A stretch of 64,000 bases of DNA from Archilochus colubris (lineage: Eukaryota > Chordata > Aves > Apodiformes > Trochilidae). The translations under genes were made by a program, and so were the position numbers. The notes beneath the pieces are model-generated. The model searched no databases. It worked only from the letters and a program-made list of their open reading frames with translations, and had not been told where the DNA came from. The stretch spans positions 10,677,127 to 10,741,126 of the forward strand of contig CM041092.1 of NCBI GenBank assembly GCA_023079485.1. Direction: 5' to 3'. Positions 1 through 11,425 of the stretch are shown here, piece after piece (position 1 is the stretch's first letter; each line of letters opens with the position of its first letter).

Positions 1-345
1 GGTATTAGAAAGATTAGAGGGCACACTGTGAGAATTTGTAAGGATTTATGTGCTTTTTAGAAAGGATTAAGAATAAAAAAAAAATCCATTAGAAATGCTG
101 TCTAACCACATCACTACCCTTCAAGCCAACAGTTGTGTGGTGGTTTTCCTTTATGCTTAATATCACAGTGTTTTTATTGCAACTTCAGTTACAGTTGGGT
201 TTGGTTAAAGAGCAGTCTAGGTGCACACAGCATGTGAAACTGAATGTTACCAGTTCATGCAGCATCCTTCAAACCTCATTTAGCAGTTGCTTACATAAAG
301 GAACAAAAATAAGCAGGTACTTTCCATAGGTTTTAAGCGTCTGCT
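1..345. other. Non-coding sequence upstream of the LTR
   Basis: AT-rich sequence with no splice-bounded open frame and no recognised repeat. The final five bases (CTGCT, 341-345) are the left target-site duplication of the LTR that follows. It is probably part of an intron between 5'UTR exons of MYLK, because the first coding exon downstream begins with a splice acceptor. No upstream exon could be identified. Confidence 0.6.
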
Positions 346-663
346 TGTCCTGGTTTGGACCAGGATAAAGGTGGTTTTCTGTTTCTGTACTTTTGCTTTT
401 AGCTAAGTCCTTTGTAAGTAGCTGCACTTGTGAAACTAACAGCAAGTTTCTCAGTGTCTGTTTCTAGGATTGATAACACTTGATGTTTATAGTTACTGCT
501 AGAGACTGGTATGCAGGCCAAGGACACTTATCAGCTCTGCATGAAAACATTTTCCTCCAGAGGATAAGAGGTCCCACCTGAACCCTCCTTTAGGGAGGAA
601 CGGACAAGATAGATGCCAGAATTGACCAAACAGAGTATTCCATCCCATATACGTCACACTCAG

Positions 664-670
664 TATAAAT
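664..670 (+). promoter_or_regulatory. TATA-like element in the LTR U3
   Basis: TATAAAT lies 8 bp after a CRE-like TACGTCAC (650-657), the usual spacing of an LTR core promoter. Transcription would start near 690-700 and run towards MYLK. Activity cannot be judged from sequence. Confidence 0.55.
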
Positions 671-967
671 TTGAGGCATCACGTGGGCCAAGCCAGATCT
701 TTTCCTGCTTCCCTTCCTCCTTGGCATCCTGGAAGGATCCGTCCTTCGTCTGCCTGTGGTCCTATCCGTGCCAGCCCATATCTGTGTGTTCCTGCCTCCG
801 GTTCCCGACTGCTGCCGACTCCAGGAGTCCAGCCTGACTTTCCCAGGGCTGCCCTCAGCCTCGGTGGTGACGTGAGAGTTATTGGGGAGAGGGGGGAGGA
901 ATGTGGTTTCCATTTTCCTGTATATTTGTATATATTTAGTAATTTTTCCTATTTACATTACTGTTTC

Positions 968-973
968 ATTAAA
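968..973 (+). terminator. Polyadenylation signal ATTAAA in the LTR
   Basis: An ATTAAA hexamer in the R-like part of the LTR, followed by T/G-rich sequence, is the expected poly(A) signal of the provirus. It is on the MYLK sense strand and could in principle act as an intronic poly(A) site. Confidence 0.5.
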
Positions 974-1111
974 GTTGTGTAGTTTAGTTTCCAACTCATA
1001 AGTCTCTCTCCCTTATTCTCTCTCCTTTCTTCATCGAGGGGAGAGAGAGATTAAAGAGAGCGTCTGTTATTCGGTTTAATTGCCGGGTCAGTGTTAAACC
1101 GTGACACTGCT

Positions 1112-4100
1112 TTATTCCCATCTCTCAAATCTAAGTTTGAAAAAGATTTCTTCTGGAAACTTGTTTCTTTAAAATATTTGAATGTAGTAGTTCTATGATA
1201 AAACCAAACTGCACAACGTGGAATATTTATTGGCTAGGAAAATAGTTGTTAAACATTCTATAACCTGAAAAAAATTACTTCCTAATTACTTACTAGAAGC
1301 CTCTTCAGCATACAGAACTAATTGAAGTCAGACTGCAGAATGTGGATGATTAGAGCATGATTGAATGTGGATGATTGTGTTGCTAGAAAACCTCTTGTGC
1401 TGATTTGAGCTAATATTAGTTTGTAAATTCAATTCTGTTTAGACACTTGATTTAGAAAAACAAATATGTGCAAGATGTGCTTATGGAAAATACTAACTAT
1501 TGCTTTATTACAATCTCACTATGTTAGGCATTGATCTTTTGACAGTTTCTGACATCTTACCAAAATGGTATGGAATCGTGACTTGACCAGCAGGAGTGGC
1601 TTAGCTGTTCAGGTCTTTTTCTTTCTACCTGTCCCCCTTGTGTTTCTTTTTTTTTCCAGTGGGAAGATGGTGTTGGGCTTTAGCTCATTCCTTTCACAGG
1701 ACTTTCCAGCTAATGCAGTTCAGGCATACCTGAGCCCAGTGATGCTTGGAGGATGAGAGTATATTGAACACTTTGTTTTCCAGGCATCTGCTCTGTTCAG
1801 GTGTTGGTGAATTTGTAGCCCCAGTGTGGAGACTTCTGTGTGTAAGCAGATGTCATGCCTAACAAGTTCCTTAAAGTCTGCCTGCATAAGCAGTGCACTG
1901 CACCTAAGGACAGATACTTAAGCATTTTGTCCCTATAGATTAGTCCTGCTAACATCTTCATTTAGTTAACATGTACATTTAGTTTTCTCTTCCTTCAGCT
2001 ATTTTAATGGCATTGACAAAAACAGAGTTCCACTGGTATATCAAGTTTGGATTGGATTCTGGATGTTGGCTGTTGGGGTGGGGTGCTGGTCATTGTCTTT
2101 TTGTTTTGCTTTCCATTTTATTACTCTTATAATATTATCTTTTAAACAACATTTAGGGGTTATCTGCTTTTTACTGTTGGTTTGGTGTTGTAAAGCTGAT
2201 ACAGATGTGTGCAGAAGCATAGGTTTTGCTACTGGCATCTTACAGAATCCATGTATTACATTGTCTTCAGACTGAAGATTTTCATAGACTCTGTATCATA
2301 CCTGGCACATTATTATCTCTGCTGGTGGTCTGGAAATTTTATTGCAGTCACTATAAAACTATAGAAACTATCACATTTTTTCCCAGAGTTTCACAGCTAG
2401 AGATACTTTGTGGATTTTAGCATCGATAGGCTATGAAAAGGTGCAGTTTAGCAGAGGGGTATGGAGCAGTTTAATTGTGTAATTGGCTGAAAGCTGAAAT
2501 TGACCAAAAGTCTGCTGGGATAAACTCCAATTTTCACTAAATGGAAAACTGAGTTTGGAGTCTTCTCCTTAATGAGAAAAATGGCAAATGGTTCTTCATT
2601 GTAATGACCATAGCTGTGAGAGATTGCCATGCTTTGTCAGGGTGCTAAGTACATTTGTTAGAAAGGAAACAAGTCTTGGATTTTCTCTCATCTCTGGAAA
2701 AGAATCAGTTTCTTCCTTATTTAAATTAAATAATGATTTCATACGGCTCTGTGATACATTAAGATGTGAAGATAATTTTTGCTTGGATTTTTTTTGGTTG
2801 GTTGGCTTGGGTTTTTTTTCTGCTTGTGTTTTAAAGAGTTGCTTGTAGTTAAGGAAATCATCTTTTTTCCATTTATGTGTCAGCCTCAGTAATTCATTTG
2901 TTAGAAATAAGAAGATTTTCTTGGGTTTTTCCAGATCCATAAACAGAAATGCTAACAGAACACCATTCCAGAAGAAATCCAAAGTCCACGTCATCTTGAG
3001 TCTTACGAATGAGGAAGGAGATTTCAAGAATTTTTAGAAAATCTGTGTACATACATAATTTAGCTGGAAGGCCTTGCCTTCTAAACTATAGTTCCTGACA
3101 AGTGCAGCTGTGAAGCCAAAGGCATTGTGCCTCCCACACCTGAGAACAAAACTCTCTCTGAAGCTGGTTTTTTCTCTCTATTGACTGAGGAAGCCAAAAC
3201 TTCCAGTTCAGATTAAACATCTAATTATTAGGCTGATAACTTCCATGAGAGGAGCTTCCCTCTGAAGGTGTTTTTGCTCAATGTAGAGAAGGTGTTTCAG
3301 TGTGTTTATGGAGCATGTCAGGCAGGGTATATGGAAAACACTGTTTTCAGACTTGAGTTTTCAAATGCACACACGTCACATTAGAGACTAAGTCTTATTT
3401 GGAAATTAGTGAGCTTGATGTTTCTCTGCTCTCTAGATAACTGCAGCCTGTTCTAGGAAAAGTATGCTTCAGATTTTCAGAAATAATGCAGCCCTAGTTC
3501 AATTTAACACCAGAAGAAATAGTTAAAGTTTCAATGTTTACTCAAGTACAATCGTAACTTCCTTTAGAATCAGATTAATAAATACATAGTATATTATGGG
3601 TTGGTGTGTATGACAGAGCTAGCCCAGTGTTCTTCCTTGGTTTAACATGACCTATTGGTGGGTCCATTTCTTAGTCTTTATTCTTTTTTCAAGTTGCTTA
3701 TGAAATAAGCATTATATACTTGGGCTTCTAATGTATGTAGATTCAAGGACTGGTAGGCAGTGAGTTCAGTACTAGGATCAGCTACCACTTTTTTTTTTTC
3801 CCTAGAAAATCTGAAATTTTACTTTTAAAAAATGTAATAATTTTTTATTTCTGTTGAGTATTTTGTCTAGCAGAACAATCCCCTCTGAAACAGGAATCTT
3901 TAATGAGGCCACTGAAATGCCATTTTCATAGAGTTATTAAATTTGGTCTCAGTACTATTATACCAGTCTATGTGCTATAGAAGGATTTGCAGTAGAGACT
4001 TGGAATTTCTGCAAAAGTATTTGTTATGTACTAGCAGTACTTTGGTGGGAGATATCCAGATATTTCTTAAGATCTTGAAAGCGTGTTATGAAAAATCAGA

Positions 4101-4571
4101 TTTTCCACATTCCCACTTGCAACTTAAATCCAGTGCAAACAGATGTCTCTTTATTTCATAAGTACTTGTTAAACACTGGCTCTGCTTTTGAGACTTATTG
4201 ATTTTGGTGTATTCCAGGCCAGGAAAATCAAAGTCACATTGTGAAAATATCCTCCTGAAAAAAGTTATTACCTTTTAATGCAGTTGTAAAGGATGACTTC
4301 TTGTTTAAGGCTCTAGTCTGGGACTGTAGTTCAAACTGAGTTCATCTTAAGAGTGTGACCTTGACCACCACTGTAGGCACACCAGGCAGTCTTCCTGGGG
4401 GTCAGTTCCCCACCAGAAGACCCCACTTGTCACCTTAGGCTGAAGACTACTACTATGTATACAAACCTAGCATGCAGATGGAACAGTCTGCTTTGATCTG
4501 ACTCATAGCTGTTACAGTAAAGTAAGTAATTAATCATCATAGCTCCTATATTAACACTTGTTTCTCTTTAG
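1112..4571 (+). other. MYLK: Intronic or 5' flanking sequence before MYLK exon 1
   Basis: No gene or strong repeat was seen. The stretch ends in a pyrimidine-rich acceptor with a tandem TAGCAG (4569-4574) directly before exon 1. A direct repeat of 14 bp (GAATGTGGATGATT, at 1338 and 1363) and a T/G-rich tract (2787-2821) are the only local structures noticed. A 143-codon minus-strand frame at 2596-3027 looks like chance. Confidence 0.6.
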
Positions 4572-4582
4572 CAGTCCACACC
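4572..4582 (+). other. MYLK: 5'UTR part of MYLK exon 1
   Basis: Eleven bases between the first acceptor AG (4570-4571) and the start codon. A second AG (4573-4574) makes a TAGCAG tandem acceptor, so the UTR may lose CAG without changing the protein. The start context is ACCATGG, with A at -3 and G at +4, an optimal vertebrate initiation site. Confidence 0.8.
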
Positions 4583-4732
4583 ATGGGGGATGTGAAATTG
4601 GTGACATCTACTCGAGTCTCCAAAACCTCCCTGACAGTCAGCCCTTCTGTCCCTCCTGAAGCACCAGCATTTACTCTTCCTCCTCGGAACATCCGTGTGC
4701 AGCTGGGAGCCACTGCGAGATTTGAGGGGAAG
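4583..4732 (+). CDS. MYLK: MYLK coding exon 1: N-terminus and first half of Ig1 (residues 1-50)
   Basis: This exon encodes the start of myosin light chain kinase, the Ca2+/calmodulin-dependent enzyme that phosphorylates myosin regulatory light chain in smooth-muscle and nonmuscle cells. The 50 codons begin MGDVKLVTSTRVSKTS and match the chicken long MLCK N-terminus nearly residue for residue. Residues 1-27 form a Ser/Thr-rich leader; 'APAFTLPPRNIRVQLG' begins the first I-set Ig domain. The exon ends in phase 0 after Lys50 at AAG|gtaagg. The Gly at residue 49 sits where Ig domains normally carry the B-strand cysteine, so Ig1 cannot form the canonical disulphide. The start is chosen from homology and the ideal ACCATGG context. 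A 23.3-kb intron follows. Confidence 0.97.
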
Positions 4733-7700
4733 GTAAGGAACAGAGATGATAGAGGGCTTCTCTGGTTGGTTTTGCCCTTTCCTGAAGCTGCAAAGATAGT
4801 GAAGTTGCATCTGCAACTTAGGAATTTACTCAGAGAATGCACCAGTGTTTACTGTCCTGAGGAGGTGGGAGCTGTGCAGGTCTGCTTCTGAGGAGAGTTG
4901 CAAAACCTGAATGTGTGCCAAATATAACACTTATGAGCATGCTAGGCACTGGGCTAACTATCAGTACTTACAGAGCAGTGTCTCAGTTGGAGAGTACACG
5001 TTGTCCTATTGCATCTTCATCTCCCTGCATCCCAAATCTGCCTGTTTGTGAAGGTTCATGACAAATCTAACCCTGGTACAACATTTTCTTCCTAGTAGTC
5101 AAGCTAGGAATCTGTACTAGCATTTTGTTGTCTGCACCTCTTGCCAGACACCTTGTTAACCTGAAAGCAAAAATAGCATTTTCAGAGGAAGGACTGGGTT
5201 GTTTAAGGAAACTTGTTAACCCAAAGGGTTTAAAAAGCTGTGTGGATCCCAGATTCTTCTCTCCCCTTCATGCTTGGTACATTGAATTCTGGTTACTGCC
5301 ATCCATATTTCTGTGATACTTCAACCCTGGTATGATCATGCTCTTTGTTCTAGGTCTCCCCCATTCTTCTCCCTAAAGCCCTTTTTTTTTTTCCATGGGC
5401 TGTTGATTTCCCCTCTCAGCTCTCTCTGTTTCCTTCTGTCTATATCAAGCTCCGGTTGCATGCTGACAGCTATATCATCAAACCAACCACATTTTTAAAC
5501 TTTGAAGTGGTAAGATTTGTCTGAGAGAGGCAGGAAACTGCAGCTTTACTGTAACAAAAGTGAGGGCTAGAAGGAATTTGGGAAATTCATTACTTCTGAA
5601 ATTCTAACTTAAACAGAGGGCCAGTAGAGGGCATCTGATATTTATTTTATTTTTTTATGCAAGAGCAGATCGGAAACTTGGATTTTTCAGCAGGAGTGGG
5701 TCAGGAAAACAATTTTTGGAGTATATAATTGTTAAAGCACAAAAGCAAAACTCAAAAGTAGTTCTTAGATTTCAGGTTTTGAAGAAAAGTTGGCATTTTT
5801 CATAGAAAGCAGATAATGTCAGTGACAATACTCAAACCAATGATCAGGTTTTTATCAAGCATTTACAAAATTTTTTTTAAAATTAGTTTACTTTTATTGT
5901 CATTTTAATGCACCAGTCAGATACTCTCTGTGTGTGAGATTGGTCAGTCCCAGTGAGGATTCCCTTTCTTGCTGTTTTTACATTTTTAATTTTTTAAAAT
6001 TATTATTTTTATTTTTTTGCCTCATTATTTCACCTTCCATTGTTGCAGACAGAGGAAAAATGGCATGTTGCTACTTCATACTCTTCTGTATGTCTTCTTA
6101 CTCTGATTCTTACAGAAAGCAAAGCAACTGGTAAATAATAGTACAATGAAATGAGTTCTGAAACATATGATGTTGCTAAGGTGTGGTATTTCATTTCTCA
6201 TATTTCCTGGTTAAAAGATCAGGTGGGATATTTCCAATTATTAGTGCACTCCATGGACTTTTTTTTACTAGTCAAATGGAAGCAATTGTAAAATATAATA
6301 ACCTACAAGTTAAAGTGCCATTACTGCTTTGTTTTTTGTTAAGATATAGCTTTTTTGTGTTCTTAGTCTAGTAGCACAGGCAAGGTTAGTGGGCATGTAA
6401 AAGTACAGTTTGAAACCATAGCTTGGTAGCTAGATTGCAGCCTACAAAGCTTGTATCATCTGGTCCATCTTCAGCTGGTTAGTACAATGTTACTTCTTCT
6501 GTGGCTTTAATGTGCCAGATGTTCAGAAGAACAGGATCAGAAGGACAATCTTAATGAAAACAATTTATTATGACTTAGTAATAGAAGTAGCTGCTGAACA
6601 AGCTTAGATTTTTCTGTCCTGGAAAATAGGTTGTTATGATATGCTATGATGGGTTATGATGGGTTGTGGTGCTTGTACTCTGCTTCATCACACAGTATAA
6701 ATATTGAACTAGACTCAGGCTAAAGAAAAATAAAAAGTTTCAAAGATGGCTAGACAGGAGATTTTCTTCAAAGAGTTCATCTGCAGAGGAATTTATCTTA
6801 TCAGAAAGAACAAACATTTTGAGAATCCAAGACAGGATATAAATCTGATAGTGATGATCCTGTACTCTCATTAAATGAACAAGGAAGAGAGGGCCCCAAA
6901 GTCAAACTTTTTGCCTTTCTTTCCAGCAGCATGTAGAATAAGCTTTGTGAAACAGCAAATCAAGACCAAGGAGAGTGCAGAAAAACTGAGGAATAGCCCA
7001 TAAATGTAAGAGACTTGAGTTAGAAAGGAACTGGTGTTGCCCATTAACAGGAATCCTTTTTTGCTGTTCCTTCCACTACCACCTTGGTTTTCATATTAAA
7101 ATCTCAGCAAGTTTATCTGTATCTAACTGCAGATCAGTTTTCAATGTGACCTCAGTGTAATAAATTAACTCATCATCTTTTAAGTGTATGAGCATGATTT
7201 TGGCCTGCAGCACTGACTAAGCATTGGAACCACTTGGTAAGGCAAAGGCAAGGTTACCTTTCCTAGATGCTCTCCAAACACCTGCTGCATGGACATCTCA
7301 GTTGTTCATTAATTAGTTGCTGAGGTCATTTTTCAAAAATTCTCACTAGGATGTCAATATATTGACATCTGTGCTTGGCAAATGCCCCTAGAAAGACTTT
7401 TTGCTGGAATTTTCAGATTTGTAGATTTCCTTTTCTCGTGATGGACAGAGGGTGGCTACAGGAGATTTCCACAACTGTGCATAGTTTTGTGCATTCCTGA
7501 TTTCTTAGTATCCTGTTTATTGTTTTTTCAGAAACTACAAGCTCTGTGCCTTAAAAATGTATCTAGTCTTAAGTCTCAAACTCCACCTTTTTTGAGAAGA
7601 TCTCCTGCTTCATTTTAAGAAATTTGACTTTTAAATATTGGGCTTTTTTATCCAGCTCTAAGTTTCCACTGTAGCTGTATAGGGAGGAAGTCATGTGTCC

Positions 7701-8234
7701 ATAGTACAACCTGGCAGTAATTCAAATGTTGCCCTAACTCCACTCCTCTTCCACCTACCCCCAGTGTAAGGGTTGCTCTCAGCCTGAATTGGCCCATCCT
7801 TGTGTTAAGGCTCAGGTTACACTTTTGCTTGGGTTTGTGAGCCTTTTCATGTGCTTATTAAGATGGCAAGGTAATCCTCCCCCTTCTACATTTAGAAGCA
7901 CTCAAAAGTTCTGCCATGACTGCCTGGGAAAGTCTTAGAAAGCAGATTGGTTCTCTGCAGCCACAAAAACCCCAGTGGGACCCTGGAGTCCTGGTGATGT
8001 GTGTAGGTGAAGAGAGCAGCAGGAATGCAGAGACCTCAGCAGGACTCTGTGCTGTGACCTCCAAAAAAGAGGAGTCAGTGAATGTCTGTGCTCTCATCCA
8101 GGTTTCTCTATTCCATGTTAAACTCTGTACAGAAAGATCCTTTAAGGCATATAGGAAATTATTTAGGTTTCTGCAGCAAACTGATGAATAAACTGAGAAC
8201 AAACAATGAGACCCTTTACTGCTCTATAATCACT

Positions 8235-8289
8235 GACCCACATCAGTGGGTCCCTATTTATAGGGAGGGGATCCACATCCCCTCCCTAT
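8235..8289. repeat. Two adjacent perfect inverted repeats (twin hairpins)
   Basis: The first stem is GACCCAC (8235-8241) with GTGGGTC (8246-8252) and a 4-nt loop. The second is ATAGGGAGGGGAT (8260-8272) with ATCCCCTCCCTAT (8277-8289), a perfect 13-bp stem with a 4-nt CCAC loop. They are 7 bp apart and are followed at about 8312 by CCAATAAAAT, a poly(A)-like hexamer context. No family is recognised. They may be a remnant of a mobile element, or simply structured intronic RNA. Confidence 0.7.
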
Positions 8290-11066
8290 TTTAAGCATTG
8301 TGTTCCGAGACCAATAAAATAGTCTGCAGCAGGGTTGTTGCTACATCAAAACTATAGTCTGAACTCTCCTGGTTCTTTATGGTAATGTCACTGAAATGTC
8401 AAGCCATAAAATAAATGACAGGCCAAAGAACCATCAGTTTCTAACAAACCCTGCCCAGGATGATATTAATCTCTGCGTCTGATTGCTGAAAACGGTTAAC
8501 TCAGACTGGTTTGGCTGCACACATGTATAATTTTTGAGAGTAATATTAATGGTCATTAATTTTATGAGCCTAAAGAATACTCATGCTACAGCTCTGCTTG
8601 AGAGAAACAGCCAAATGTCATGCTACAGACCACAAACTGATTGCCTAGGGGTCAGGAAAGAATTTTTCTCCTTGGATAAAGCATTGAACAGTTGTCAGCA
8701 GTACAATACATGTTGGTTTTCTGCTTCATGTGAACCATCTTATATGGTCCATTGCCAGAACTGAGATATCAGCCTACTAAACCTAGTCTGGTATTCTAAT
8801 CCCAAGGAACTAGATTTCATGTACTGAATGTAGTTCATAATTTTGAGTAGATGTTGGGCTACTTAGTGCAGTTTGATGCTCACTGAGTAGTTAGTATTCT
8901 GCTCTTCCCCTGGTAAATTTTAAGGCAAGCCAGGTGAGTGTCATGTCCTGCTTCTTTTTAATGTGCTTTCTGCTTGTTCTTCTACCACTCTGCTGTTGCA
9001 ACTCCCTATCTGTACCTGTCAAAATCAGTTAAGTCAAGTGATGTGCATCAGTCTGCCAACTTCTGATCTACTTATGCTGCTGGTGGTTGCACAGGTACTC
9101 TGAAATGTTGTGCCCAAGGCAATAAACTGTGATCAAGCAATGAGAAACAAGAGGCAATGGAAAGATTGACAATGATCCTGACGTCTCTTCTGAGATAGAG
9201 AGGAGACCCATTTATGTTGTGTGTTATGAGATAAAGAGTAGGGGAACATTAAGTGTTGATGGGAAACACTCCTACAGCATTTGTAAATCCTTTCAACTAC
9301 CAGCTAACAGCAAGACTGAGATCTAACAGCATTTTTTTACTGTGACTCCCACACCAGTTTTACATGGTAAAACCTTTGTTATCTTTTCTTTGAACTTGAA
9401 GAAGCAATCTGTACTCCAGTTCCAAACCTCAGTCAGCAGGCACTGCAGAACATATCTTAATGATATTGTACATCTAGATTCGAGATGGCAGGATCTGAAA
9501 TGAGAGAAGTCCATATGAGAGGTGATGACATGGCACAACATCCTCTGCTGTCAGCATGAGATGTTTGCTGTTACAAGATGTACCAGGCAGCTAACTGCAT
9601 GAAGCTGCAGTGGTTTTGGGTCTGCTCTTTCAGGGGATGCCTGTTCTGAGCCATAAGAGGAAGAAACTGAGGAAAGATCCATGTTTTCACAGGAGACAGA
9701 TGTCTAATGAAAGTGAAGGCTGTAGGAGGACTTGTGTTGATCTGTAAGACTGCTGTGATACTCCCAGAAACCTCATATGAAATACTAAGGCACATTTTGG
9801 GGAACAAAGCATAGAAAAAGTTATTGATTTGACTGGAGATTTTATCTGATCTTTCCATGTACCAGTGAGTATTCTTGGAAAAATGTGGTGTGTTTAGGAG
9901 TTGAAGATTTTGTATAAAGCACACCTTGGCATATAGACAAGTGAAATAAAAAAGGAAAATAAACCTGTTAGGTGGCTGTATACATCTTGTGGCACATCTC
10001 TTCTTATGTTTGGATCGCCTATTGCTTTTTTTACTTCCTTGGTTTAATCAATCTCCCTTTACAGTAATTTACCACAGTGTTGTTTTTTTTACTCCATTTA
10101 CATGGTCTTATATGTAATGCATGCATCGTTTTACTTGGTTTTATTTCATTGTATAAATCTCTATTGGTGTATAGAAACAGTGGCTGAAAAGGGTTTCAGG
10201 TTTAGACAAGGGCAAAGTGGGAGTGGATGCTCTGCTGCTAAAGTAGTTAAAGTGGGATTAAGTCAAAATTACTTACTGACAGTGTCAGCTACACCCAGAA
10301 TTACTCAAAGACACTTCCCTTCATAAGCTTCACAATCAGCCAAGTGCTGGCTCCCATTTTCCCTGCCTTTCTTATACGTCCTTTGGAAAAAACTGCAGGT
10401 ATGCAAATTGCTGCTCAAAAAATGTGTAGCTTTTAGACAGGAGTGGTGGTCTGTAAGCTCCAATTCTTTCACTCTCTTTGTCTCGTAAAATCACTTCATA
10501 CCTCTCTGCTTGTCACCTATGGCAATCATAGTTATACTCAGGACTTTCCAGATAAAAGTATTTAATCATTCCTTGAGTAGCCTCTGTGCAGTGTTGGGTG
10601 ATGATTCTCGTAAGTGCTGGACTAAGTACACAGTCCAATGCAACTGAGCTGTGCATTCACTGAGACAACAGCCAGGATTTCTGGATATTTGGCAGCAACG
10701 TTTGGTCAGAACTTTTGCAGAGCTACTTCAAGCTGCCAGACATTCAGAAACCCTAGGCAACACTGAACATTCTCAAATTCCACCTAAACTAAATTTCTAA
10801 GTTGGAAAAAGGCCATGACTGGGGAAGATAGAATATCATATGATAACCCTGTTCTCAGTTGCCATTTCTCAGGGTTGACTTTTAATTTTTTTTATAACTG
10901 AGCCTTGATTTAGTGACCCATCCACCCCCAACCTGTGGAAAAAATGTGTCATTTGCCACTATCTGCTTGCTTTCTATCTTGTTTCTCACCTTAATTGTTT
11001 AACTGTAACCAGTTGGTGACAGTTCTCTGCTGCTCTGCACAGTGGCAGAAAGACTGACTCCCCGCC

Positions 11067-11425
11067 TGAGGCAACCAGGTGCCACTAATTGCCAGGGAGT
11101 GAGCATGAGCTTGTGTCAAGCCCACCTGTGCCTGATTAGGGTGGGCCCCCACTGCACATGAGCAGGACCAGGGGGCCAATAAAAGGTATCGCCGACAGGG
11201 TGAGGCTTTGAGGAGTCTCGAACCTGCGGCCTCCCAGCATTGCTCGGGTTGTGTCGTTACGTGCTTAGCTGGCTGCACCACTCAAGCCTCACCCTGTTGG
11301 TGATACCTTTTATTGGCCCCCTGGTCCTGCTCATGCGCAGTGGGGGCCCATCCTAATCAGGCACAGATGGGCTTAACACAAGCTCACGCCCACTACCTGG
11401 CAATTAGTGGCACCTGGTTGCCTCA
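11067..11425. mobile_element. 359-bp palindromic element with 142-bp inverted arms and tRNA-like centre
   Basis: The left arm 11067-11208 and right arm 11284-11425 are both 142 bp and are reverse complements with nine mismatches by eye (about 94% identity), eight of them transitions, some at CpG/TpG sites. They enclose a 75-bp loop. The ends are TGAGGCAACC and GGTTGCCTCA, so the whole starts TG and ends CA. Each arm contains CCAATAAAAGG. Read on the minus strand, the centre resembles a degenerate class II tRNA of about 89 nt. GAGGCTT and AAGCCTC close it. An A-box-like region (TGGTGCAGCCAGCTAAGCAC) and a B-box-like GGTTCGAGACT follow, with a possible extra arm CCCGAGC/GCTGGG between them. No clear target-site duplication was found. 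I do not know the family; a fold-back transposon, a SINE-related palindrome or an LTR-derived inversion are all possible. Confidence 0.75.

Larger units (their letters stand above)
346..1106 (+). mobile_element. Solo LTR of an avian endogenous retrovirus (ERVL-like)
   Basis: The element begins TGTCCTGG and ends CCGTGACA, so it has the TG...CA termini of an LTR. It is flanked by a perfect 5-bp direct repeat, CTGCT, at 341-345 and 1107-1111. Inside are a CRE-like TACGTCAC (650-657), a TATA-like TATAAAT (664-670) and a polyadenylation signal ATTAAA (968-973), in the order U3 promoter then R/U5. The opening, the 'TATTCCAT...ACGTCA' block and the 'TTAAACC..GACA' end are familiar from LTRs widespread in bird genomes. 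A 5-bp duplication fits class III (ERVL-type) elements, but the family name is from memory. No internal gag/pol/env sequence adjoins it, so it is a recombined solo LTR. It lies in the same orientation as MYLK. Confidence 0.9.

Noticed and set aside
346..1106. Possible full provirus
   Set aside because: Only one LTR with a matching target duplication is present, and no gag, pol or env-like sequence was seen; it is a solo LTR.
2596..3027. 143-codon minus-strand frame
   Set aside because: Lysine/phenylalanine-rich translation of AT-rich DNA with no known similarity; chance is sufficient.
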